From NCBI RefSeq assembly GCF_040183065.1, contig NW_027185526.1, forward strand, positions 1 to 64,000: a stretch of DNA of 64,000 nt. Reading direction: 5' to 3'. Shown piece after piece: positions 11,042 through 23,847 of the stretch (position 1 is the first letter of the stretch; every line of letters starts with the position of its first letter). Origin of the DNA: Periplaneta americana. Lineage: Eukaryota > Arthropoda > Insecta > Blattodea > Blattidae. The notes under the pieces are model-generated. The model did no database searches, was not told where the DNA came from, and saw only the letters and a list, made by a program, of their open reading frames with translations. The position numbers and the translations under genes are program-made.

Positions 11042-13081
11042 ATGAGCACCAGCAGCGGCGGGCGCGGACCGCCGCGACAACCACCTGACGCAGCAGTCGT
11101 CACGGACGATCACGGCGGGCAACTTTTCATCGTTCCGACAACTACGAAGAAGGGAAAGAAGAAAAAGAAGACTCACACTACCACGACTGGGACTACACTC
11201 GACCAACCTACAACTGACTCCCATGAGACCACTACGCTACAGACTAAATTGACAACACTAGACCCGTGGACCGAACTAAAAAACTGGCCGTCTGAAAGAG
11301 CGAACCGATCAGTAATGGTCGAAGACGCTGACCCAGACTTACTAGCGACGCTCCAACCTCCTCATCGAGCCGACACATTGACACTTGGACCAAGAACGAG
11401 AGTGTTCACATTCTCGACACGACTCAAACTACAGAAAGCTACGAGACCCGACCCAAAGCAATTCGGGAAGAAAGCCCGCTACATTGCGCCACCGACCGCA
11501 ACTCTACAAGGACCTTGGACGCTACCGACTGATCCTCCTGCACCATCCCGATCCGTGAAACCCGACCGGCCCTCAGAAGGTCCTTCCTCTGAACCCACCA
11601 GACCCGAAACCCCTCCACTGCAACACATTCAGGACTCGTACTTTTACACCACGAGTGAATCTGCCTCTTCTGAAGGTTCAAATGAATCCGAAGGAGAGGT
11701 AGACCAAGACTGGCAGAACGCCAAGTCACGGCGCAAGAAGAAGACTCGACCAACCGCGAGCGCCGTTTCGACCACGGCAGCCGAGAAGGTCACGCCCAGT
11801 CCACAACCTGCTCCCCAGAATTCCCTTGCACCCACACCACCACCAGACCGAGACACCACAGCCGCAAGTGAACGACTCAAGAGCAGAACGACTGTGAAAA
11901 TCACTAGACACACGACTGACAACAATAACCCACTGTTCATCCAGAAGCTTATAAGACAGAACAACTTAAACATGGAAACTCCGAGACAATACTGGGCCTA
12001 CTCTACAGGAACGACGACACTTACCTTCCCGACGATTGACGAGGCGGAACGATTTGTTAAAGCCATACCGGCCAGAACTTTTGGACCGTCCGCACAACTT
12101 TTCATCGTCCATACACCATCTCACCAAGGACAAAGACTTCCACGAAACCGAGAGATCAGTGTCGTCATGAAGAATGTCGGCACCCAGATCCCGGAGGACG
12201 AATTGTTGCAGATTCTACGGGAAAAGTTCCCTGGAATCAAGCGCATCTCTAGAATAACCTCCGCCCAGACTAACCAGCCGACGCAGATGGTTCGACTTAT
12301 AGTACAAGACGTGACCACAGCCGACCAACTTCTATGTGGAATCAACATAGCCGGACGTAATTACAAAGTCGAGCCAGCCCACGAGACAGTATTCCACAGA
12401 CCGTGTCAGAACTGCGCCCAGTATGGACATGACAAAACCGACTGCCGAAACGACAAGACGTGTTTCACTTGCGGAAAAAATCCCGTCCACTGCAAACACC
12501 CACCAGACAACCAAGTCAAGTTCTGCGCCAGCTGCAAGAGCGATACCCACTATACGGGCCAAGCACGCTGTCCAAACTACCCCCGACATAACCCAACCCA
12601 ACAAACTCCAACCCACATCCCGGTTCAAACACCCCAACAGATCCCTCCACCAATTCCTAAACCCTCACAATCCAGTCCAATCCAACTTCCCGAACCAAGA
12701 CCTGGAATATCGTACGCCAGTGCGGTAAACCCGACAACGACCGACACGACAGAACCAACAACGGAACCGACACAGACTAACACCGAACAAATCGTAGCAG
12801 CAGCTCTAAATTCTGCAATGCAGAAAATAGAAAGCTACATCGACCAACAGATCAACAGACTGCGAGATGAAATTGTGATGTTCACAATTTCACTCCTCAC
12901 GACAGACGCCCAACCCAAGACAAGACGAACGACTTTAGCAACAGCTAACCAGACAGCAAGACGGCTCTTACGCAGACAAGTTGCTCACCACTTTGTGGGT
13001 AACAAACTACAACTATCACTAGCACCACTGAAACGTGACACGACCAACCACAGACAAGCAACCAACAGCGGCCCTTCATAG
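11042..13081 (+). CDS. ORF1 (gag-like) of element A1
   Basis: The predicted protein is 679 residues from MSTSSGGRG. The frame is open further up to an ATG at 10919, but that lies in histone promoter sequence upstream of the transcription start, so 11042 is preferred. The N-terminal half is Pro/Thr/Ser-rich with a basic KKGKKKKKTH stretch. Residues of about 330-450 resemble the RRM-like region of Jockey-superfamily ORF1 proteins. Three zinc knuckles start near residue 455 (CQNCAQYGHDKTDC, CFTCG..., CASCKSDTHYTGQARC). A Pro-rich linker and a short possible coiled-coil (IESYIDQQINRLRDEIV) follow. It resembles ORF1 of the C elements across the RRM-like and knuckle regions. The role would be RNA binding in a retrotransposition RNP. 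It is uninterrupted. Confidence 0.85.
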   Translation: MSTSSGGRGPPRQPPDAAVVTDDHGGQLFIVPTTTKKGKKKKKTHTTTTGTTLDQPTTDSHETTTLQTKLTTLDPWTELKNWPSERANRSVMVEDADPDLLATLQPPHRADTLTLGPRTRVFTFSTRLKLQKATRPDPKQFGKKARYIAPPTATLQGPWTLPTDPPAPSRSVKPDRPSEGPSSEPTRPETPPLQHIQDSYFYTTSESASSEGSNESEGEVDQDWQNAKSRRKKKTRPTASAVSTTAAEKVTPSPQPAPQNSLAPTPPPDRDTTAASERLKSRTTVKITRHTTDNNNPLFIQKLIRQNNLNMETPRQYWAYSTGTTTLTFPTIDEAERFVKAIPARTFGPSAQLFIVHTPSHQGQRLPRNREISVVMKNVGTQIPEDELLQILREKFPGIKRISRITSAQTNQPTQMVRLIVQDVTTADQLLCGINIAGRNYKVEPAHETVFHRPCQNCAQYGHDKTDCRNDKTCFTCGKNPVHCKHPPDNQVKFCASCKSDTHYTGQARCPNYPRHNPTQQTPTHIPVQTPQQIPPPIPKPSQSSPIQLPEPRPGISYASAVNPTTTDTTEPTTEPTQTNTEQIVAAALNSAMQKIESYIDQQINRLRDEIVMFTISLLTTDAQPKTRRTTLATANQTARRLLRRQVAHHFVGNKLQLSLAPLKRDTTNHRQATNSGPS

Positions 13082-13086
13082 GGCCG
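13061..13086 (+). promoter_or_regulatory. Histone-like hairpin at the end of A1 ORF1
   Basis: GCGGCCCTTCATAGGGCCGC contains the six-base-pair stem GGCCCT/AGGGCC of the neighbouring histone genes, with loop TCAT instead of TTTC or TTTA, extended by further G-C pairs. It spans the ORF1 stop codon (TAG at 13079-13081). Whether SLBP would bind is unknown, since the third loop base departs from consensus. Confidence 0.5.
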
Positions 13087-13348
13087 CGCGACAAAAGTAA
13101 ACCACAACCAACACAGACAACAGCTTCATCCAGCCACATAAATCTGCAAGATAACAGCATCCAAGGCCAACGCAGCAGCCTGGTGTGAGCGGAGAAGACG
13201 CTGACCCGTAGAGAGTCCAACGAGCGAAGCCTAGCCGGGACCACGCCTCAACTGTCGCTACAGACAAAACATCGTAACCTGAAGAGGGCATATGTAAGAC
13301 CCTAAAACAGGTTGCCCTTTGGGCAAACAACTTTGAGCTTGAGCTTGA

Positions 13349-13699
<351 letters not shown>

Positions 13700-13739
13700 A
13701 CTGCCTACACACGTCTGCTGCCGAATCCGTCGGCAAAAC

Positions 13740-13755
13740 GGCCCTTTTCAGGGCC
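13740..13755 (+). terminator. Histone mRNA 3' stem-loop of H4, unit 1
   Basis: GGCCCTTTTCAGGGCC, perfect consensus, 40 nt after the stop. TCTAAAAAGGG downstream is a candidate U7 pairing element. Confidence 0.93.
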
Positions 13756-14946
13756 ATAAAATCCGTCTAAAAAGGGCAGTAGTTGTCGAGATTAATTTAA
13801 TTCACCTTTACTGTGTGACCACTAGCTCAACAGGCCAGTGCGGAAAACAGAACTTATTTCGTAGGGGCACTTCAGTATCAGCAAAAGACGTTGTAAGAAA
13901 TGCCTCTCCGTTTTTCAAATGGGTCTGACCCCAACGCTTGGTATATCAAGTGGAAAGACCGGATTCCTCTGTGAAGCCTTGCTCCTCGGATTATGTTACC
14001 TGTTACTGTAAACTTCTGTAAGTCAATAATCACTGTCCGAAGAATTGGTGGGTAATATGACAACGCAGGTAGGCAATGCTCACCAGACCGTAACAAGGAA
14101 CCGAGGGGATTGACACATACTGAACATCACATCACCACGTTTTTGCAATGCCAACTTTTAGGTCATAGGAATCCAGTGTGGTAAACACTGGGGAGAAGAG
14201 GTACACATCGCATGTCAGAACACAGGACTTCGTCCTGTCAGACAACTTCCACGTATAGCTTGCGTCATTTCGGTTCGAACGAAACGACAGAGAGAGGGGA
14301 AATTCGAACGCAAATTGTCAAAGCCTTCGATTCCTACGAGAAGGTCATGTCATCATCTCAGTATTGGGGTTCCTGCGCGTGCGGCCAATATGTGCACCAA
14401 CAAACAAACGCATTAGGAACTCTATTATAACGCCGTAAGTTGTTCACCAGTTATCGATTTCTTATTCAAAATTAGTTTCATTCGTAGTATGTAGTAAAGT
14501 AAACTAGTATATTCAAACGTATATGTCTAAAACCACGATGGGCACCAAAGAAGGGGACTTGTGATTATTTTCACGATAATCTCCATTACTCTAATATGAT
14601 AGAAATATATTACATAAATTTCGAAGCCAACTATGTACCTTGGCATCATCATCTAATTTAATTCGTATTGTGTTAAATTATATAATAATAATGAAACCTT
14701 TCTATATGCATCAGTATAATGTGTTATCACACAATAGCCTAGTAAATGTACAACGGTTTCAAGTACTTCAGTGCGAACCTGGGACAACGACATCGTTCAG
14801 AGCACAAAATTACAGAATGATGATATTAAATCAGCCCACCGGTATAGAGAGAGAGAGAAAGTTGACACGCGTAATGAAATTACATTACGAAGCCGTGAGA
14901 GAGGATTAACAATACTGGCTATTTCTGACTTTTGTGAGGTTAGTGG
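13756..14946. other. H4-H2A spacer, nothing recognised
   Basis: No gene is seen. The sequence is nearly identical in units 1, 3 and 4. Unit 1 has ATTTAATTCGT where units 3 and 4 have ATTTAACTCGT. Confidence 0.6.
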
Positions 14947-14962
14947 GGCCCTTAAAAGGGCC
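14947..14962 (-). terminator. Histone mRNA 3' stem-loop of H2A, unit 1
   Basis: On the minus strand this reads GGCCCTTTTAAGGGCC, the same loop variant (UUUA) as H2B, 18 nt after the H2A stop. Confidence 0.92.
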
Positions 14963-14980
14963 GTTTTACGGAGAAGGGGC

Positions 14981-15425
<445 letters not shown>

Positions 15426-15758
15426 GGCAAGGCCCAGAAGAATATTTCGAAGGGCGATAAGAAGAAGAAGCGCAAGAGGAAGGAGAGCTACGCCATTTAC
15501 ATCTACAAGGTTCTGAAACAAGTTCACCCAGACACGGGAATCAGTTCAAAGGCTATGAGCATCATGAACAGCTTCGTTAACGACATCTTCGAGCGCATCG
15601 CCGCGGAAGCTTCGCGGCTCGCGCATTACAACAAGCGGTCGACCATCACCAGTCGGGAGATCCAGACAGCCGTCCGTCTCCTGCTACCCGGTGAGCTGGC
15701 CAAGCACGCCGTCAGTGAAGGGACCAAGGCCGTCACAAAATACACTAGTTCCAAGTAA
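15426..15758 (+). pseudogene. H2B: H2B pseudogene lacking promoter and N-terminus, unit 2
   Basis: The frame is identical to the intact H2B from Gly14-Lys15 to the stop, but the promoter, start codon and first 13 codons are gone. The junction ACGG-CAAGGCC lies in a short CGGC microhomology between promoter and coding sequence. An in-frame stop lies upstream (15381) with no ATG between, and the first in-frame ATG corresponds to Met56 in the middle of the histone fold. The remaining sequence shows no further decay, so the deletion is recent or the copy is still homogenised by gene conversion. Confidence 0.92.
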
Positions 15759-15788
15759 GCGGGAGTGCTTGCTAGGGAATCAGCAACC

Positions 15789-15804
15789 GGCCCTTTTAAG
15801 GGCC
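15789..15804 (+). terminator. Histone stem-loop of the H2B pseudogene, unit 2
   Basis: GGCCCTTTTAAGGGCC is unchanged from the functional copies. Confidence 0.85.
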
Positions 15805-16627
15805 ACAAGTTATTCATAACAGAGTAGATGAATGAAGAACAACAGCGTTTCCCACCGAGTGAAAATTTAAATAATCACCCCGATAACACTTCTAGGATAG
15901 ATAATACATTATAGGCAGTCCATGGGAGACTTGGATCCACGAGGCAAATTCGTTTCCTTAATAGTTTCGTACGACTTATATGAGAGCGCGGTGTCATTCC
16001 TACTCACTTGGCAGCATTAATTGTTGAGGGAAAACAACTTAGAAGGTAACTTGTCGACCGCGGTCATAATCCTTCCGCAGGCCACTACTGAGAATCTGTG
16101 GACATACGGGTAATCTATCTTTATTGAAACTCGGGTTCATAACATACGACTGATACTTTATATATCTGTCACGTAATCCATCAAGAGACAAATGTCCCCC
16201 CCCCCTAGTCAGTAGCGAGCTTCAGTCCATTCGTAGTAGCCGCCGGTGCAAGAAGTGAATTGAAGTTTGTGTGAAGTTCCGTAGTATGGCATGAAAATGA
16301 TGTCGAAAATCCGACTACAGTTCCACAACCATGTGGTTGAAAGGAGGCTCCGCTGTTGAACAACAATCCACCTGTGGCTTAACTTAGAATGCCGACTAGC
16401 TGTTTTATTAATCCCGTGTCAATCCAGCAGTGTGTGACGTTGAAACGTAACCAAACTGCCGTTGATAGATAGATTTATCATCTATCCCAATGACATCCAA
16501 CGAGCTTGGTAATTTAGGTACAGAGTCTAAGCAGGCAGTTTACGTGTGTGTGTGAGCGAGTGCAGGTTTTATCGAGTGCACCCCAATCCCATCGTCCTCA
16601 AGTGCCTACAGATTACGCAGTTTCATC

Positions 16628-16746
16628 GGCAACGGCCATACCATGTTGAAAATACCGGTTCTCGTCCGATCACCGAAGTCAAGCAACATTGGGCGTGGTC
16701 AGTACTTGGATGGGTGACCGCTTGGGAACACCACGTGCCGTTGGCG
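16628..16746 (+). rRNA. 5S rRNA: 5S ribosomal RNA, unit 2
   Basis: Same sequence as the unit 1 copy, including the internal control region and a T run at 16748-16758. It survives although its unit has lost H3, H4 and H2A. Confidence 0.95.
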
Positions 16747-16758
16747 ATTTTTTTTTTT

Positions 16759-17610
16759 ACGTCACTATTTCCAGCGTGTTCTAATAAGACTTATGGGATA
16801 TTATGTTCCCTTCCCTATTCCAGCTATAGCTTGGATGATGACGCCGCTGCATAATTGTAGAGTAATTGATAATTCTTAAGTACTTGCAGCTCCGTATTGA
16901 AACTTATGACTGGTAGCATATTCATATGAGACGGTTCACTTCTCTGCGTTTTCTCGAAGAAGGGAATATGTATTCAGGGGATTGTGAACGTACCTCGCGC
17001 TCTCCCTAGAAGTTAGAGACATTTTAGGTAAAGAATGTAATATACTGTACATATATGGCTAATTAAAATCCCATTAGTTACTACATTTCAGTGGGTAGTA
17101 CAAATTCCATAATGAAAATATCTCTGTCCTAGTAGTTGTATCCTTTAAAGAAGCTCGTTGTTTTCCCATGATGAAGGGCAGAACTTGGTCGGTAGAAATT
17201 TAAACAGACTGCATTATCAGACCAGGCGTTATTTCAATATCAGCGTTTAGTTTAGGAAATATAGCAATAGCGGAGTTGGGAGAAGTAGTTATAGCATGTA
17301 CAGTAAGTATAAACAGTTCGCTGTACTGTACAGTGAATATAAATATTTGAATGTACGATGGCAAAACATCAGACATACAGTACGTAGCTCACATATCTTT
17401 AAAAATAAATAAATAAATAAATAAATAAAAATAAAGAAGACATTCTGAGGAGTGAGTGGAAAGTGCATATTATAATGAATATTTTTAACTCTCAGTTGAC
17501 ATTGAGAGAGAAAGCCATGCATCGGGGAACCGGTGACTGTTTTTGCGTTACCTTCTGCTATTGGCGTTGTTGGTTAGTAACGAATGAAAGGGGTAGGACG
17601 CGGAATCAAA
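16759..17610. other. Truncated histone spacer, unit 2
   Basis: Matches 1610-2461 of unit 1, including the (TAAA)n run, and then stops abruptly at 17610. Confidence 0.85.
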
Positions 17611-18648
17611 TTATTTTGTGGATTGAAGTGATCTTGATAGGCTTGTAGGAGTTTTTCAATGGTTGTGTTCTTGTTGGTGTGTGGAGGATTGTTAAACATA
17701 TGTTGTGTGTATGAGCGACGTAGTGCGAAGTGTGTGTATTTAGTGACTGTTCGGATTAGGTGTGTGGAGAGTGGTTTCGTTTTGGTGTGGATGTATACTG
17801 TGTCGTTTCTGGTATGTTTGGGTAGTCGAAATATCTGGCGCAATAATTTCCTTTCACGGGACTCAAATTTCTTTTGTGTTGAGGGTGAAGATTGCAATAG
17901 AAAGTAGGAGGAGTAGGTGCACTGGGATCGAACCAGTGCTTTATATAGGTGTAGTAATGTGTTGGCGTGGCAGCCTTGTCGTCTAATGCCGCTTAGGTAG
18001 CTTACTGCTTTAGTGGCTTTGTTGTATTTGTCCCATATTGTTTGCGCTATTGTAGTCCAAGAGAGTTTTGATGTGAGTGGAATGCCTAGATATGTTACTT
18101 TGTGTTGGAGTGGTATTAATGCTTGTCCGATTGTAATGTGTTGTCTGTTTGTGATTCGTGATTTTAAAGAGGGGCGGAAGACACAGGTTTGGGTTTTTTC
18201 GGTGTTGATGGTAATTCTCCAGGTGTTGGCCCACTCAGTGTACTGTCTCAGGGCGTTGTCTATTAGTACCCTGGCGGATCGTAAGCGGGGATGGGTGGCC
18301 CAGAAAGCAACATCGTCAGCAAACTGTGCCAGGCCCACTTGATTGTTGTTGGGTTGAGGGATGTCAGATACATATATGTTATAGAGCAGGGGGGAAATCA
18401 CGCTGCCCTGGGGAACTCCTGCTTCGATTTGGAAGGTGCGGGACAGATCTTGTCTGCCAAGACGGACCTGGCCAGATCGGTTATTCAGGAAGCTGGAGAT
18501 CCAGCGTGTTATTTCGTGCGGAAATTGCATGTTTGTTAATTTATATCGCAAGGCGTCCAGCCATACTGTGTCAAAGGCTCGTCTGGCGTCGAGCGCTACC
18601 AAGATTGAGTAATGTCGTTTAGAGTAGGCCTCCTCAATGGGGGTAAGT
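17611..18648 (-). mobile_element. C-family LINE fragment (C-terminal half of ORF2)
   Basis: Nearly identical to 38833-39870 of element C1: the last 330 or so residues of ORF2, from MVALDARRAFDTVW through GVPQGSVISPLL and QFADDVAFW to FNPQNN. The native stop is lost and the frame runs into the histone spacer, ending at 17574. The 5' end (18648) abuts GCCCGACGG of the H2B promoter, close to where full C elements insert, and a GGG is shared with the element at the joint. The 3' UTR, H2A side and rest of the unit are missing. Confidence 0.88.
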
Positions 18649-18819
18649 GCCCGACGGTAACCTTCACTTTTACGCCAACGTCAATAATCGACAGCGGACC
18701 AATCGTAAAGTCACAAACGTTTGCGCTGTTTCTATTGGCTCGCACTGGGAAGGCAGTACGGCATTGTCCCTGCGACTTAAATATTTTTCTCCCTCCGGGC
18801 TCATCATCAGACGAGCACC
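18649..18819 (+). promoter_or_regulatory. H2B promoter, unit 3
   Basis: Same CCAAT, ATTGG and TTAAATAT arrangement as in unit 1. The H2A leader is absent upstream, replaced by the C fragment. Confidence 0.75.
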
Positions 18820-19191
18820 ATGCCCCCCAAAGCTTCCGGAAAGGCTGCCAAGAAGGCCGGCAAGGCCCAGAAGAATATTTCGAAGGGCGATAAGAAGAAG
18901 AAGCGCAAGAGGAAGGAGAGCTACGCCATTTACATCTACAAGGTTCTGAAACAAGTTCACCCAGACACGGGAATCAGTTCAAAGGCTATGAGCATCATGA
19001 ACAGCTTCGTTAACGACATCTTCGAGCGCATCGCCGCGGAAGCTTCGCGGCTCGCGCATTACAACAAGCGGTCGACCATCACCAGTCGGGAGATCCAGAC
19101 AGCCGTCCGTCTCCTGCTACCCGGTGAGCTGGCCAAGCACGCCGTCAGTGAAGGGACCAAGGCCGTCACAAAATACACTAGTTCCAAGTAA
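18820..19191 (+). CDS. H2B: Histone H2B, unit 3
   Basis: Complete, 123 residues, protein identical to the unit 1 copy. The promoter is intact from GCCCGACGG onward. The reading frame and stem-loop are intact, so it should be active. Confidence 0.98.
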   Translation: MPPKASGKAAKKAGKAQKNISKGDKKKKRKRKESYAIYIYKVLKQVHPDTGISSKAMSIMNSFVNDIFERIAAEASRLAHYNKRSTITSREIQTAVRLLLPGELAKHAVSEGTKAVTKYTSSK

Positions 19192-19221
19192 GCGGGAGTG
19201 CTTGCTAGGGAATCAGCAACC

Positions 19222-19237
19222 GGCCCTTTTAAGGGCC
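19222..19237 (+). terminator. Histone mRNA 3' stem-loop of H2B, unit 3
   Basis: GGCCCTTTTAAGGGCC. Confidence 0.92.
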
Positions 19238-20060
19238 ACAAGTTATTCATAACAGAGTAGATGAATGAAGAACAACAGCGTTTCCCACCGAGTGAAAATT
19301 TAAATAATCACCCCGATAACACTTCTAGGATAGATAATACATTATAGGCAGTCCATGGGAGACTTGGATCCACGAGGCAAATTCGTTTCCTTAATAGTTT
19401 CGTACGACTTATATGAGAGCGCGGTGTCATTCCTACTCACTTGGCAGCATTAATTGTTGAGGGAAAACAACTTAGAAGGTAACTTGTCGACCGCGGTCAT
19501 AATCCTTCCGCAGGCCACTACTGAGAATCTGTGGACATACGGGTAATCTATCTTTATTGAAACTCGGGTTCATAACATACGACTGATACTTTATATATCT
19601 GTCACGTAATCCATCAAGAGACAAATGTCCCCCCCCCCTAGTCAGTAGCGAGCTTCAGTCCATTCGTAGTAGCCGCCGGTGCAAGAAGTGAATTGAAGTT
19701 TGTGTGAAGTTCCGTAGTATGGCATGAAAATGATGTCGAAAATCCGACTACAGTTCCACAACCATGTGGTTGAAAGGAGGCTCCGCTGTTGAACAACAAT
19801 CCACCTGTGGCTTAACTTAGAATGCCGACTAGCTGTTTTATTAATCCCGTGTCAATCCAGCAGTGTGTGACGTTGAAACGTAACCAAACTGCCGTTGATA
19901 GATAGATTTATCATCTATCCCAATGACATCCAACGAGCTTGGTAATTTAGGTACAGAGTCTAAGCAGGCAGTTTACGTGTGTGTGTGAGCGAGTGCAGGT
20001 TTTATCGAGTGCACCCCAATCCCATCGTCCTCAAGTGCCTACAGATTACGCAGTTTCATC

Positions 20061-20179
20061 GGCAACGGCCATACCATGTTGAAAATACCGGTTCTCGTCC
20101 GATCACCGAAGTCAAGCAACATTGGGCGTGGTCAGTACTTGGATGGGTGACCGCTTGGGAACACCACGTGCCGTTGGCG
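20061..20179 (+). rRNA. 5S rRNA: 5S ribosomal RNA, unit 3
   Basis: Same sequence as unit 1, followed by a T run of about 11 starting at 20181. Confidence 0.96.
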
Positions 20180-21114
20180 ATTTTTTTTTTTACGTCACTA
20201 TTTCCAGCGTGTTCTAATAAGACTTATGGGATATTATGTTCCCTTCCCTATTCCAGCTATAGCTTGGATGATGACGCCGCTGCATAATTGTAGAGTAATT
20301 GATAATTCTTAAGTACTTGCAGCTCCGTATTGAAACTTATGACTGGTAGCATATTCATATGAGACGGTTCACTTCTCTGCGTTTTCTCGAAGAAGGGAAT
20401 ATGTATTCAGGGGATTGTGAACGTACCTCGCGCTCTCCCTAGAAGTTAGAGACATTTTAGGTAAAGAATGTAATATACTGTACATATATGGCTAATTAAA
20501 ATCCCATTAGTTACTACATTTCAGTGGGTAGTACAAATTCCATAATGAAAATATCTCTGTCCTAGTAGTTGTATCCTTTAAAGAAGCTCGTTGTTTTCCC
20601 ATGATGAAGGGCAGAACTTGGTCGGTAGAAATTTAAACAGACTGCATTATCAGACCAGGCGTTATTTCAATATCAGCGTTTAGTTTAGGAAATATAGCAA
20701 TAGCGGAGTTGGGAGAAGTAGTTATAGCATGTACAGTAAGTATAAACAGTTCGCTGTACTGTACAGTGAATATAAATATTTGAATGTACGATGGCAAAAC
20801 ATCAGACATACAGTACGTAGCTCACATATCTTTAAAAATAAATAAATAAATAAATAAATAAAAATAAAGAAGACATTCTGAGGAGTGAGTGGAAAGTGCA
20901 TATTATAATGAATATTTTTAACTCTCAGTTGACATTGAGAGAGAAAGCCATGCATCGGGGAACCGGTGACTGTTTTTGCGTTACCTTCTGCTATTGGCGT
21001 TGTTGGTTAGTAACGAATGAAAGGGGTAGGACGCGGAATCAAATGTCAAAAAACGATAGGGAAATAATAGTAACTGGTTGTATTTCGATCGAGCTCGGCG
21101 TGCTGATTCACCAG

Positions 21115-22548
21115 TGGGGTGTTTCACAAAGTTTACAATCTTTGGAAATTGTGAACTCTGTTTGTAAACTTCTGTTTCACAATCTTTGTTTGTAAAGGTG
21201 GACTGTACAAAGGAAATCAAATCTTTACGAATGAAATTTTGCGCTCTTTACAAGTGATATGTTTGTTTCACAACGAAGGAGTAATTTTACAAACGTGTAA
21301 ACTAAACTTTACTAGTGAAGTTAGCACATTTTCTACAGTAGCCCTGTTGAAATAGCTTCTAATTGTGAATGAAAAAAATAAACACATATGTATAAAATCA
21401 ATTTTATAGTAACAGGGTACCATTAAGAATTACACTGAAGCAGTTGTGATGTTATTGAGTAGTTCTAGCGACTCAGACGAAGATTTTGCATTTAGGCCTA
21501 ACGTAGAATTTTCCGGCCACGTTCGTATCATTGTACGAATATTAATGAAAGGTTTCGAATGAATCCCGCGCTATACTTCAGAATACCGCGTTAGTTCTTA
21601 TATACGAGGAACGTATTTAATAAATACTCGCACTTAAAGAAGAAAAACTTTGCACCGAAAACCAATCACTTAATAATGCAATGTCGGCATTACTTACGCA
21701 GTATTCTGAAGTCGTTCCGAATCCCATTTCGCTGTAATCTCTCCTACAAGATATGGGACATCACATGCAACATCTGAAAGGGAAAAGTGGTGCCCTAACC
21801 TCAAAGCGAGAACTGCATTGGTTGCATAGTAGCTCTCAGTTCCCTGCGTTAGCAGATAAGAACGGAATTTATAAGATTACAGTGTGCAAAAGTTCACACA
21901 TGGTAGTTGATGTTGTTACAAGATTGAAAAAACTCGAGGCGGGTTATTGATCACCGAATGTGCTTACTCGGGCAAAGGATTTTTATGCTCCTCCTGCTGG
22001 GTTCCCTAATGTTGGCGAGGTTATGGATGAAACAATAAAATATACTGATGGACCAGCAGAGAGCGAAGTTGATTTTAATGGATGGACATGTTAGCTGCTC
22101 TATCAACTGCATATAACTACGTGGGTCAAATCCATTATTTATCAATTATTTGAATGAATTTCGCGCTAACTTTCGTCAGTTAAGTCGTAGGCTAATTAAT
22201 GCATTGGTATGCTCGACCAATTGCATGCCGCGAAACTCCGTTGTCGCCGATGTAGCAAAATCTAAATAAAATATATATAAAAAAATATAAACATGTCCAT
22301 CGATAGTTCTAAAATTACAGCTACTTTACCTCTGATCCTTAGTGATTTTTGTAAACTGTCGTTGGCGATTTTGTTCAACCAATTATGCGTATTTGTAAGT
22401 TTGTTTCGCCGATTTTGTAAAGTTCGTTAAAACATACAAGTGAATAAGATTGCATTGTGAAACACAGTTAACAAGCATATGTAATATTTCCGTTGTTAAT
22501 TGTATATTGTTAATTTGTAATTTGTTAGCGTTGTGAAACATGCCCCCA
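21115..22548 (+). mobile_element. PIF/Harbinger fossil, unit 3
   Basis: Copy of the 2533-3968 element, two bases shorter (CT missing near 21707). It shares the same disabling changes, so it was amplified with the repeat unit and not by new transposition. Confidence 0.72.
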
Positions 22549-22715
22549 TTTACCTTTAGAGGTAATATCTACATTAATATTTAGTTAAAATTTAAAGAAA
22601 TTTTAAACGAATGGAAGCTGCATTTTAATTCACCCCAAATTACTATGTTCCCTTTCAGATTATCAGCTGTTGTTGTTGTTGTTGTTGTATTGTAAGTTCT
22701 CACTTATTGTTAGCT

Positions 22716-23847
22716 AGCCGTACCCGTTCGCTCCGCTCCACCTGTTAGAAATAAATATAAAGTAATTACATAATTAAAATAGGACGTCTGATCCAGGGAA
22801 CAACTTTTACAACAGCGCAAGATAATCTGCTTCGCATATTACCCAATTTTTTTTTAGCACTGCATTTATTGCATATATATTTTATGTATTTTAACACGAT
22901 TCAATTGAGCATAGTTAAAATATGAATTATTAAAATAATGGATTGCCAAGCTAAAGTACTATTACTGCATACTAAATCAATACACTCTCGTTGTTCGTTA
23001 ATTCTCTGAGATTAAAATGCGTGTACATAAATATTATTTTAAGAAATACAGAAAACGAATGTACAAAATAGCCTATCAAATTTTCTGTGCATAAGAAGCT
23101 ATTTTAATCTTACCTGTCCTCGATTTACTCAGACGTTACTGTAATAACATTATAGCATTATGTCCATCTAGAGAAACTACAGTTTCCAATGGTGAAATAA
23201 TAACTAATTATACAAATCAGTTAATTTACGAGCTTGTGATATTACTTCATACAAACACAGAAACATTCCCTGTAGGCTATGTTTAATAGCTTTCGATTGT
23301 TTGTTGATGTCCAAGGCCCCTGTTTCGATTGTTGTTGTCCAAGGCCCCTTATAGACGAAGTCATTTGTTCTTAATTCATTGCACCGTCTTAGATAGCGTT
23401 ATTTTAATTTTAAAACTCATTTATCTCATTAAATATCAGTCCTATCAAAATGTTGTAAAAAAATAAAACTTAACGGAAATCATTTTTAAAGGAACATCTG
23501 TTATGTAACATTTTTTCTCAAATATCAATAATAAGCGAGATATTTCGATTTATTTAATTCAGGCCCCCTTATAACTCCCCTTTTAAATAATGTATTTCGA
23601 ATGCCATATAGCCTAAAATCTAAGTTACAACAAACTTAATTTATATTCCAGTTTTCATATAAATCGGTTCAGCCATTATCGCGTGAAAAGGTAACAAACA
23701 TACAGACAGACATACAAACAAAAATTTCAAAAATGCGATTTTCGGTTTCAGGGTGGTTAATTATATATGTTAGGACCAATTACTTTTGGAAAATCGAAAC
23801 TTACCAGAAAAATTTCGGCTACAGATTTATTATTAGTATAGATAGTA
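22716..23847 (+). repeat. LINE-like dispersed repeat tail, unit 3
   Basis: Same block as 4136-5266, one base longer. Confidence 0.45.

Larger units (their letters stand above)
10939..13348 (+). mobile_element. Element A1: ORF1-only non-LTR retrotransposon in the H4 leader
   Basis: This is a 2.4 kb insertion bounded by the 13-bp duplication GCCGTCGAGATCA and oriented like H4. It has a 5' leader of about 100 nt, one long gag-like ORF (11042-13081) and a 267-nt 3' UTR. No endonuclease or reverse transcriptase frame is present. The 3' end has GAAGAGGGCAT-ATGTAAGACCCTAAAAC (13281-13308), a hairpin TTGCCC-TTT-GGGCAA (13312-13326) and a GAGCTT-type tail. The C elements share this layout. It is probably non-autonomous and mobilised in trans. 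Confidence 0.85.

Noticed and set aside
12481-12720. Possible simple satellite in the CCCAACC-rich part of A1
   Set aside because: It is the Pro-rich coding segment of ORF1 in frame, with no true tandem period.
14771-14812. Possible tRNA-like segment (GAACCTGGGAC)
   Set aside because: There is no acceptor stem, anticodon arm or complete B box in either orientation.
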